A stretch of 5,221 bases of DNA from an uncultured bacterium (GTDB lineage Bacteria; Bacteroidota; Bacteroidia; Chitinophagales; CAIOSU01), in NCBI GenBank assembly GCA_903861055.1, contig CAIOSU010000295.1:1-5221 (forward strand). The letters are read 5' to 3'. The translations under genes were made by a program, and so were the position numbers. Every line of letters begins with the position of its first letter. The first letter of the stretch is position 1. Positions 1 to 5,221 of the stretch are shown here, in pieces. The notes below the pieces were generated by a model that was not told the origin of the DNA, ran no database searches, and was given only the letters and a program-made list of their open reading frames with translations.

Positions 1-1209
1 AAATCCAAAAACGATACCTATAAATGCAGAGAATAGCAGGCCAAAAGCGATCTGCCCGCCAGAGATGATAAATTTAAAGTTCATTTCAAAGCTATTGAGT
101 ATTACGTATTCGCCAACGGTTACTAGCAAAAATACGAGTACAAGGCCTAGTATGCCACCAATAAGGCACAACACAATTGCCTCAATCAAAAACTCCAAGA
201 GAATAAAGAAATTACGGGCACCTAAGGCTTTCTTGATGCCAATGATGGCCGTTCGTTCTTTTACGCTCACAAACATGATATTGGCCACCCCAAAGCCGCC
301 AACTAGTATCGAAAACGCACCTATAAATCCGCCAGCGAAATTGATAATGCCGAAAATAGATGCCAGAATACTGCTGAACATGCTCATTTCGTTTATAGCA
401 AAGTCATCTTCTTGCAATGGGCTAAGTCTTCTAGCTTGACGCATGGCAATGGTTACTTGATCTCTTATATCCTCATCTGAAACATCTGCTTTGGCCTTGA
501 GCGCAATTCGAGTTCCTATAAAATTGCTGTTAAGGTCAATTATTTTCTTCACGAAGTTATAATTCAGTATCACGGCATCGTCTCCGGTTATGCCCAAAAC
601 ATCTTCGCCTTCTTTTTCTAATATGCCAATTACCTGAACGCTTGCGCCAAAAACATTTATCTCTTTTCCTATAGCGCTTATCGAACCCGGGAATAGAATA
701 TCGGCTACTTCACTCCCAATGATGGCTGCATTGGCACCTCGCTCTATCTCACTTGCGGTAAAGTACCGGCCTTCCTCGAAACTCATGTCTTTGATGAGGT
801 AATAATCGTAGGTAATACCAAAAATATTGGCCTTCATGGCATTACCTTCGTGCTTTACCAGTTTATTTATCGTAAACATCATGCTGATGCCTTCAGCACC
901 CGGCACGCTTGTTTTAAGTGCGTTAAAGTCATCAATGTTAGGATTGGGGCGGCGCAAGTATTTAAACCAAGAGTTTTTTGCATCCTGGCTCCAAGGAAAT
1001 TTTTCAATGTACAATACTCGGTTGCCAATTTTATCGAGACTGGTGCGAACGTTGTACTCTAAAGAGCCAATGGCTGTAAATACCGATACGATGCAGAATA
1101 TACCAATGGTTATGCCCAATAAAGATAGAAACGCGCGCAACCGATTGTTTACGATTTCGTGAAGCGCGCTGATAAAACTTTCTTTAATCAAATTGAGCAG
1201 CACCTTCAT
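1..1209 (-). CDS. MacB/FtsX-family ABC transporter permease (C-terminus cut by window edge)
   Basis: Reading the minus strand from the ATG at 1209 gives 403 open codons running off the left edge, beginning MKVLLNLIKESF. Residues 23-48 hold the first membrane segment with the MacB-type phrase LSLLGITIGI. A long extracytoplasmic domain follows (about 50-280), then a second membrane segment (about 285-312). The cytoplasmic coupling motif VKERTAIIGIKKALGA is at 316-331, and two more hydrophobic segments follow. This is the four-helix layout of MacB/FtsX permeases, which act with an ATPase to export substrates or do mechanical work on periplasmic partners. The visible end IGIVFGF normally precedes a short tail with a DPVEAIR-like motif, so about 15-20 residues are missing. 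An in-frame stop at 1258-1260, with no start codon between, fixes the start. No nucleotide-binding domain is fused to it and no ATPase gene lies on its 5' side. The ATPase may be beyond the left edge or elsewhere. The substrate is unknown. Confidence 0.93.
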   Translation of the reverse strand, partial: MKVLLNLIKESFISALHEIVNNRLRAFLSLLGITIGIFCIVSVFTAIGSLEYNVRTSLDKIGNRVLYIEKFPWSQDAKNSWFKYLRRPNPNIDDFNALKTSVPGAEGISMMFTINKLVKHEGNAMKANIFGITYDYYLIKDMSFEEGRYFTASEIERGANAAIIGSEVADILFPGSISAIGKEINVFGASVQVIGILEKEGEDVLGITGDDAVILNYNFVKKIIDLNSNFIGTRIALKAKADVSDEDIRDQVTIAMRQARRLSPLQEDDFAINEMSMFSSILASIFGIINFAGGFIGAFSILVGGFGVANIMFVSVKERTAIIGIKKALGARNFFILLEFLIEAIVLCLIGGILGLVLVFLLVTVGEYVILNSFEMNFKFIISGGQIAFGLLFSAFIGIVFGF

Positions 1210-1353
1210 AGTGGTATTATCGTAATTGATGGTTGTTAGGTTGTAAAAGCTAGGGCATTACAAAGTACACAAATATTCGCTAGTTTAACCTGCTATTGGT
1301 TTCCTGATTGAAACGGATAGTGCAAAAGAACCAAGTTACACTTTGCCACGGAA

Positions 1354-1361
1354 CAAATATA
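1354..1361 (-). promoter_or_regulatory. Candidate Bacteroidota -7 element for the MacB-type permease
   Basis: On the minus strand these bases read TATATTTG, a full match to the Bacteroidota -7 consensus TAnnTTTG. The nearest TTG for a -33 element is at 1389-1387. That gives a 25-base spacer, longer than the usual range of about 17-23, so the match is incomplete. Transcription from here would leave a leader of about 140 bases before the ATG at 1209. This is an inference from motif match only, and AT-rich DNA yields chance matches. Confidence 0.35.
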
Positions 1362-1367
1362 GGCTGA

Positions 1368-1401
1368 TTTTAGTCTTTTACACTGACAATTTGTATTTTT
1401 G
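1368..1401 (+). promoter_or_regulatory. Candidate queA promoter (Bacteroidota type)
   Basis: TATTTTTG at 1394-1401 matches the Bacteroidota housekeeping -7 element TAnnTTTG perfectly. A T-rich block (TTTT, 1368-1371) lies 22 bases upstream, where a -33 TTTG-like element would sit, but it is not an exact match. The -7 box ends 25 bases before the queA start, implying a short leader. That leader is A-rich (TAAAAAATAA near 1408-1417) and has no Shine-Dalgarno sequence, as is common in this phylum. Confidence 0.6.
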
Positions 1402-1426
1402 CGTCGCTAAAAAATAATGGCCCAAT

Positions 1427-2473
1427 ATGAAGTTATCCCAGTTTAACTTTGAATTACCTCCCAATCTAATTGCTTCTTACCCAAATGATGAACGTGACCA
1501 AAGCCGATTGATGGTAGTCAATCGTGCTACAGGCACTATTGAACACAAGATGTTTCGAGATGTATTGGGTTACTTTGACGATGGCGATGTAATGGTGTTG
1601 AACAACACGAAAGTGTTTCCGGCGCGTATGTATGGCAAAAAGGAAAAAACCGGAGCCAAAATTGAAGTGTTCTTGCTTCGTGAATTGAATGCTGAGAATA
1701 AACTTTGGGACGTATTGGTTGACCCAGCCCGTAAAATACGTGTAGGCAACAAGCTTTACTTTGGCGAAGATGATTTGGTAGCGGAAGTTGTTGACAATAC
1801 CACCTCACGGGGTCGTACCATTCGTTTTCTGCACGATGGTAGTTATGAAGAGTTTAAGGCATTACTATACAGTCTTGGCGAAACGCCACTGCCTAAAGCC
1901 ATTAAGCGCAAACCAGAAGATTTAGATAAAGACCGCTACCAAACCGTATTTGCAAGCAACGAAGGCGCTGTGGCTGCCCCAACTGCTGGAATGCACTTTA
2001 GTAAGGAGTTGATGAAGCGCCTTGAGATTAAGGGTGTGAACTTTGCTGAACTTACTTTGCACGTTGGTCTGGGTACTTTCCGTACCATTGATGTTGAAGA
2101 TTTGAGCAAACATAAAATGGATGCCGAGTACTTTTTTATCAATCAAAAGAACTGCGATATTGTAAATAAAGGTAAAGAAGGTAAGCATAAAATTTGTGCA
2201 GTAGGCACCACTAGTATGCGATCTATGGAGTCAGCAGTATCGGCACAGCACTTGCTTAAACCCATGGAAGGTTGGACAAATTTGTTTATTCACCCCCCAC
2301 ATGAGTTTAGTATTGCCAATTGCATGATTTCAAACTTTCACTTACCCAAGTCAAGCTTGTTGATTATGAACGCTTCATTTGGTGGTTACGACCTAATAAT
2401 GAAAGCATACGAAGAAGCCATTAAAGAAAATTACCGCTTCTTTACCTATGGCGATGCAATGTTGATTTTGTAA
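1427..2473 (+). CDS. queA: S-adenosylmethionine:tRNA ribosyltransferase-isomerase QueA
   Basis: QueA transfers the ribosyl group of S-adenosylmethionine to 7-aminomethyl-7-deazaguanine at wobble position 34 of GUN-anticodon tRNAs and isomerises it to epoxyqueuosine. This is the penultimate step of queuosine synthesis and takes place in the cytoplasm. The 348-residue protein is full length and has family motifs throughout: LNNTKVFPAR (58-67), GETPLPKAIKR (151-161), YQTVFA (171-176), GAVAAPTAGMHF (180-191), LTLHVGLGTFR (209-219), AVGTTSMRSMES (258-269), NFHLPKSSLL (303-312) and the C-terminal YRFFTYGDAMLI (336-347). The start is secure because an in-frame TAA lies at 1415-1417 and the ATG at 1427 is the first after it. 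The gene stands alone. It is divergent from the MacB-type permease and convergent with the transporter operon, with its own promoter candidate and a terminator 53 bases after the stop. No residue or length anomaly is seen. Confidence 0.98.
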   Translation: MKLSQFNFELPPNLIASYPNDERDQSRLMVVNRATGTIEHKMFRDVLGYFDDGDVMVLNNTKVFPARMYGKKEKTGAKIEVFLLRELNAENKLWDVLVDPARKIRVGNKLYFGEDDLVAEVVDNTTSRGRTIRFLHDGSYEEFKALLYSLGETPLPKAIKRKPEDLDKDRYQTVFASNEGAVAAPTAGMHFSKELMKRLEIKGVNFAELTLHVGLGTFRTIDVEDLSKHKMDAEYFFINQKNCDIVNKGKEGKHKICAVGTTSMRSMESAVSAQHLLKPMEGWTNLFIHPPHEFSIANCMISNFHLPKSSLLIMNASFGGYDLIMKAYEEAIKENYRFFTYGDAMLIL

Positions 2474-2482
2474 GCTTCTTAT

Positions 2483-2506
2483 AGACACAAGACGCAAGAC
2501 ACAAGA
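2483..2506. repeat. Tandem 7-bp AGACACA repeat, left arm of the intergenic repeat pair
   Basis: Ten bases after the queA stop the sequence reads AGACACA (2483-2489), AGACGCA (2490-2496), AGACACA (2497-2503) and a partial AGA (2504-2506). That is three heptamer units with one substitution. The same words occur in inverted orientation at 2651-2659 and 2681-2688, on the other side of the terminator. The function is unknown. Such purine-rich AAGACACAAGA strings look like dispersed intergenic repeats, but copy number cannot be tested in this window. Confidence 0.7.
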
Positions 2507-2526
2507 TTTGCTGTTGAGAGTATTAA

Positions 2527-2562
2527 AAAAAGCCGTTGTACTATTAAGTGCAGCGGCTTTTT
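2527..2562 (+). terminator. Rho-independent terminator of queA, probably bidirectional
   Basis: A 16-base-pair stem (2527-2542 with 2547-2562) closes a four-base ATTA loop (2543-2546). The stem base is AAAAAGCCG paired with CGGCTTTTT. On the plus-strand transcript every pair forms, including two G-U wobbles (2536 with 2553, 2539 with 2550). The T-run continues as TTTTTGTTTT. On the minus strand those two positions become A-C mismatches, so that hairpin is weaker. It still keeps nine perfect basal pairs followed by seven T residues. It can therefore end queA and may also stop transcripts of the convergent transporter operon. Confidence 0.9.
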
Positions 2563-2650
2563 GTTTTAATAATTGAGAGGTTTACTTTTTAGTAATGATA
2601 ATCTTAAAACCCATTTGTAATTTCTAATCTGAAATTTCGTTTTTTGTTAT

Positions 2651-2688
2651 GTCTTGTGTTCTTGCCTGCCTGCCGGCAGGTTGTGTCT
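2651..2688. repeat. Inverted AGACACA-type repeats around a GC-rich palindrome
   Basis: GTCTTGTGT (2651-2659) is the exact reverse complement of ACACAAGAC at 2485-2493. TTGTGTCT (2681-2688) is the reverse complement of AGACACAA at 2483-2490 and again at 2497-2504. Between them sit GCCT tandem copies leading into the perfect 12-bp palindrome CCTGCCGGCAGG (2669-2680), strikingly GC-rich in an AT-rich spacer. It ends eight bases before the stop codon of the ATPase gene, so it lies in the 3' untranslated region of that operon. No T-run follows the palindrome on the minus strand, so it is not a canonical terminator alone. It may be part of a dispersed intergenic repeat. Confidence 0.7.
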
Positions 2689-2695
2689 CAAAAAC

Positions 2696-3373
2696 CTACT
2701 GCTTTATCACTTTCCCATCATCCATTTCAATAATCCTATCGGTTTTATCGGCAAAATCTTGGTCGTGTGTAACAATTAGCAGCGATTGACCCATAGCAGC
2801 CAACTCCTTAAAAATATCGAAAACAATCAACCCGTTTTTACTATCTAGGTTTCCGGTAGGCTCGTCGCCCATTATAATTAGTGGGTTATTAATGAGCGAG
2901 CGAGCTATTGCAACTCGCTGCTTTTGTCCACCCGAAAGCTGATTAGCCAGTTTCTTGGCTTGGTCGTCAATGCCCAATATGCGAAGCTTTTCCATGGCAT
3001 TATGCTCTACTTCTTGAGCACTCAACTCAGCCAACTTTAGGCCCGGTAGCATTACATTTTTAAGTACCGAAAACTCTGGTAACAAATAGTGAAACTGGAA
3101 CACGAAGCCAATTTTCTTATTGCGGATATGCGCCAACTGGTCGCGTTTTTTATCGCGCAATAATTCCCCGTCAAAATATAAGTCTCCCTCGTAGTCGGTA
3201 TCCATGGTAGAGAGGATATAGAGCAAAGTACTTTTGCCACAACCCGATTTGCCGGTAATGGATACAAACTCACCTTTATTGATTGAGAACGAAACCTCTT
3301 TCAGCACTTTTACCTTCACAGGGTCGTGAAAGTACTTGCTTATATTTTTTGCTTCTATTATCTGCTCGCTCAT
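2696..3373 (-). CDS. LolD-like ABC transporter ATP-binding protein
   Basis: This 225-residue protein is a stand-alone nucleotide-binding subunit that hydrolyses ATP on the cytoplasmic face to power its partner permease. All catalytic elements are present: Walker A GKSGCGKST (41-49), Q-loop Gln93, signature LSGGQ (146-150), Walker B LIIMGDEP (165-172, Asp170 and Glu171), D-loop NLDS (175-178) and switch His203. The stretch FVFQFHYLLPEFSVLKNV (90-107) is characteristic of the LolD/MacB-type subfamily, and the length fits LolD. It is the last gene of the operon. Its ATG lies one base after the stop of the permease gene, and a Shine-Dalgarno-like AGGGGG precedes it. Because an adaptor gene is in the same operon, the product is probably an exporter ATPase. 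True lipoprotein-sorting LolD is not proven. It ends with TAG inside a repeat-rich 3' region. Confidence 0.95.
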   Translation of the reverse strand: MSEQIIEAKNISKYFHDPVKVKVLKEVSFSINKGEFVSITGKSGCGKSTLLYILSTMDTDYEGDLYFDGELLRDKKRDQLAHIRNKKIGFVFQFHYLLPEFSVLKNVMLPGLKLAELSAQEVEHNAMEKLRILGIDDQAKKLANQLSGGQKQRVAIARSLINNPLIIMGDEPTGNLDSKNGLIVFDIFKELAAMGQSLLIVTHDQDFADKTDRIIEMDDGKVIKQ

Positions 3374-3374
3374 A

Positions 3375-4634
3375 TTATTTCCCCCTTATAATTTCAACTG
3401 GGTCAATTTTACTAGCCTTACGGGCAGGAAACCAGCCTGCTAAAAAAGTAGTAACCAAAGCAAACACAATGCCTACGAGGTAGTACTTAAAGTCGTAGTT
3501 TACGGGAAAGGTTTTTATGGTAGGCAGGGCAGAGGTCTCAAACGGCAAATGGTCAATTATAATCTGGAAAACAAAACCTAGCCCCAAGCCCAGTAATCCG
3601 CCTGAGATGCCAATGATTAGGGAAAGGTTGATAAAAATGTTGCGCACATCGTTGCCAGAAAAGCCAGTTGCTTTAAGTATGGCTATACTGTCCATTTTCT
3701 CATATATCATCATGTTGAGAATGTTGTAAATGCCAAAACCGGCCACCACCAACAATACTATACTTACTGAATAAGTGATGATGTTTCGAATTTGCGTGCC
3801 GGTATCGAATTGTGAGTTGGCGGTTTGTATATCCACCGCTTCGGTGCCAAATTTTGCCTCAAACTCTTTGGCTAGGGCGGGGGCTAGGTTCAAGTCGTGC
3901 AGTTTTACCTGTATGTCGGTAAGGTAACTATCAGTTTTACCTAATAACTTTTGAGTTGTGCCAATTGATGCGAAACTGGTTATGTTGTCAACATCTGCCA
4001 ATCCCGATTGATAAAAGCCCACTACTTTAAGATTCATTTGTTGGCCCCTGGCGGTAGTTATCGGTACTATATCACCTATTTCGGCCAGCATTTTATCGGC
4101 TAAGCCTTTGCCCAATATTACACTGTTGTTTATGTTGGTTAGGTCGGTTATATCGCCTTCAGGCACATAGGTACTAAAGGCGAACAATGCCTCCTCATTG
4201 GTTACATCAATACCGTTTACCGAGCCCGTAATGTCAGTAGCGCCTACGTTATAAAAAACCGGAGCCACTACCTTAGCGGCAACGCCAAACACGCGTGGGT
4301 CGTTTCGCAAAGCGGCAACTATGGCCGGGCCGTTGTAAATTTCTTTACCGTCGTCGCGGGGCTTTATTGAGCGAATGTTGTTTATGTGGTCCTTATATTC
4401 TGGGGATAGACTTATAGGCTGGTCTTCGCTAGCTTTCACTTCATTATATAGGCGTATGTGCGGGGTGCGGTTAAGTATCAACCCATCCAACATACTATTT
4501 AGGCCGGTCATAAACCCCATGAGGGTAATAAACATGGTTATACCAAAGGTTACCCCTGCAGCAGCTACTATGCTCTGCTTGAGCCTTGCCATGAGCAAGG
4601 TTTTGGAAATACTCAGTATGAGCCTTGAAGCCAT
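3375..4634 (-). CDS. LolC/LolE-like (FtsX-domain) ABC transporter permease
   Basis: The 419-residue inner-membrane protein has the four-helix FtsX plan. A first hydrophobic segment lies at about 22-44, then an extracytoplasmic domain (about 50-280), then helices at about 285-310, 335-360 and 384-401, and a terminal ARKASKIDPVEIIRG motif (404-418). The loop EKMDSIAILKATGFSGNDV (312-330) corresponds to the cytoplasmic coupling helix that contacts the ATPase. The N-terminal part, with GLNSMLDGLILNRTPHIRLY (44-63), resembles LolC/LolE (COG4591-type) more than MacB, and there is no fused ATPase. It lies between an adaptor gene and a LolD-like ATPase gene, with one base separating it from each. Its expected role is to move a substrate from the membrane or periplasm with the adaptor. 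The start at 4634 is chosen because it directly follows the adaptor stop (TGA T ATG) and leaves a short amphipathic helix before the first membrane segment. The substrate is unknown. Confidence 0.93.
   Translation of the reverse strand: MASRLILSISKTLLMARLKQSIVAAAGVTFGITMFITLMGFMTGLNSMLDGLILNRTPHIRLYNEVKASEDQPISLSPEYKDHINNIRSIKPRDDGKEIYNGPAIVAALRNDPRVFGVAAKVVAPVFYNVGATDITGSVNGIDVTNEEALFAFSTYVPEGDITDLTNINNSVILGKGLADKMLAEIGDIVPITTARGQQMNLKVVGFYQSGLADVDNITSFASIGTTQKLLGKTDSYLTDIQVKLHDLNLAPALAKEFEAKFGTEAVDIQTANSQFDTGTQIRNIITYSVSIVLLVVAGFGIYNILNMMIYEKMDSIAILKATGFSGNDVRNIFINLSLIIGISGGLLGLGLGFVFQIIIDHLPFETSALPTIKTFPVNYDFKYYLVGIVFALVTTFLAGWFPARKASKIDPVEIIRGK
3381..3386 (-). promoter_or_regulatory. Shine-Dalgarno-like site for the ATPase gene, inside the permease 3' end
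   Basis: On the minus strand the last permease codons are ATA AGG GGG AAA TAA. They contain AGGGGG, which ends seven bases before the ATPase ATG at 3373. Spacing and purine content suit a ribosome-binding site. It is notable because Bacteroidota genes mostly do not use such sites. It may support re-initiation after the permease stop codon. Confidence 0.5.
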
Positions 4635-4635
4635 A

Positions 4636-5221
4636 TCAGGGCTTGTATATTTTTTGTCCTTCGCTTATGCCATTGGTTATTTCTACATACTCGTAGTTGC
4701 GCAAGCTTGTCACTACTTTGGTAGTATCTTTCTCTGAGGTAAGCACCAACGAGTCGCGGATAAGGTAGGATCGGGGTATAATCAGGGCATTTGTGTGTGT
4801 TTCTAAAATAATGTTGGCTTCCACCGTTAAATTGGGATAAAGCACCTCCGGTTGCTTGGTAAAGGTAGCTTCCACCATAAACGTGCGTGAGGAGGCGTTC
4901 ATAATCGGATTAATTTTGCTCAACACGGCCTCAAAAGCCTGCCCTTTATAGCTATCCATGCTTACCAATACTTTTTGTCCGATACGCAACGAAGTAATGT
5001 CATATTCATCAACCTGCAGCTCCATTACAAAGCCATCGGCACTACCTACTATGGCCAAAGGTATTTGCGGGCTAACCAAGTCGCCTGGGTCTTTCATAAT
5101 ATCGTAAACTCGGCCATTCAATTCGCTGGTAACCACAAAATCACCCACATTCTTTTTGCTTATCTTAAGATTGTTTAGTGCTATGTCCTTTTCGCTCTCT
5201 AGCTGCAGCTTGGCTTGGTCC
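4636..5221 (-). CDS. HlyD/MacA-type periplasmic adaptor subunit (N-terminus cut by window edge)
   Basis: The frame is open from the right edge (first complete codon GAC at 5220) to the TGA at 4636-4638, giving 194 visible residues. The GTG at 5148 is an internal valine. Residues just upstream of it (DQAKLQLESEKDIALNNLKI) continue the frame and look like the end of the adaptor's alpha-helical hairpin. Next comes the second half of the lipoyl domain (about 27-62, with NGRVYDIMKDPGDLV). After that are the beta-barrel (LQVDEYDITSLRIGQKVLVSM onward, about 68-150) and a membrane-proximal segment ending EGQKIYKP. Such adaptors are anchored in the inner membrane and bridge the transporter to an outer-membrane channel. 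The anchor or signal sequence and the first half of the lipoyl domain lie outside the window. It is the first visible gene of the operon, one base upstream of the permease, so the operon promoter is also outside. Confidence 0.93.
   Translation of the reverse strand, partial: DQAKLQLESEKDIALNNLKISKKNVGDFVVTSELNGRVYDIMKDPGDLVSPQIPLAIVGSADGFVMELQVDEYDITSLRIGQKVLVSMDSYKGQAFEAVLSKINPIMNASSRTFMVEATFTKQPEVLYPNLTVEANIILETHTNALIIPRSYLIRDSLVLTSEKDTTKVVTSLRNYEYVEITNGISEGQKIYKP

Noticed and set aside
65..1162. Plus-strand open frames of 70-124 codons across the left permease.
   Set aside because: They are antisense shadows of the MacB-type permease, with no family motifs and compositions that mirror its hydrophobic helices.
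1336..1384. Direct repeat TTACACT at 1336-1342 and 1378-1384 in the divergent intergenic region, considered as a possible operator.
   Set aside because: Seven bases repeated once at a 42-base distance is weak evidence, and neither copy is palindromic.
1417..1446. A nine-codon reading frame (MAQYEVIPV) whose ATG lies ten bases before the queA start and which overlaps it in another frame.
   Set aside because: It has no ribosome-binding site and no recognisable leader-peptide features. A short overlap like this is expected by chance in an AT-rich leader.
1536..2188. Minus-strand open frames of 60-90 codons inside queA.
   Set aside because: They lie opposite a clearly conserved full-length gene and show no independent protein features.
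2582..2636. Two small hairpins in the convergent spacer: TTACT/AGTAA (2582-2595) and AATTTC/GAAATT (2619-2636).
   Set aside because: The stems are only five and six A/T-rich pairs without a suitable T-run. This is expected by chance, and the strong hairpin at 2527-2562 explains termination better.
4375..4737. A 120-codon plus-strand frame spanning the adaptor/permease junction, with hydrophobic stretches.
   Set aside because: It is antisense to two well-supported coding sequences. Its hydrophobicity reflects the complementary membrane-helix codons.
4636..5148. Treating the GTG at 5148 as the start of a short 170-residue protein.
   Set aside because: The frame remains open to the window edge and the upstream residues fit the adaptor fold. 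A start here would cut through the lipoyl domain.

Overview
The window looks like chromosomal DNA from a member of the Bacteroidota. Three things point there. The queA product has the wording typical of that phylum. Upstream of queA there is a perfect match to the Bacteroidota -7 promoter element TAnnTTTG. Most starts have A-rich leaders instead of a Shine-Dalgarno sequence. The exact genus cannot be told from this sequence.

Layout, left to right. (1) Positions 1-1209, minus strand: a MacB/FtsX-type ABC transporter permease, cut by the left edge about 15-20 residues before its expected C-terminus. (2) Positions 1210-1426: a divergent intergenic region with candidate promoters on both strands. 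(3) Positions 1427-2473, plus strand: queA, a complete queuosine-biosynthesis enzyme. (4) Positions 2474-2695: a convergent intergenic region with a strong hairpin terminator, flanked by short AGACACA-type repeats in opposite orientation and a GC-rich palindrome. (5) Positions 2696-5221, minus strand: a three-gene operon transcribed right to left. Its genes are a HlyD/MacA-type periplasmic adaptor (5' end outside the window), a LolC/LolE-like permease and a LolD-like ATPase.

The adaptor, permease and ATPase genes are separated by exactly one base at each junction, so they are almost certainly co-transcribed and translationally coupled. Together they should form a tripartite ATP-driven export machine. 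The ATPase dimer would drive the permease in the inner membrane, and the adaptor would link it to an outer-membrane channel or receive substrate in the periplasm. The substrate cannot be read from the sequence. The separate permease at the left edge belongs to a related but distinct transporter whose ATPase is not in the window. queA is a housekeeping tRNA-modification gene with no evident functional link to its neighbours.

I see no RNA gene, CRISPR array, insertion sequence or phage gene, and no clear sign of a previously undescribed system. The most unusual material is the repeat-rich 222-bp convergent intergenic region and the pairing of a Lol-like permease/ATPase with a MacA-like adaptor.
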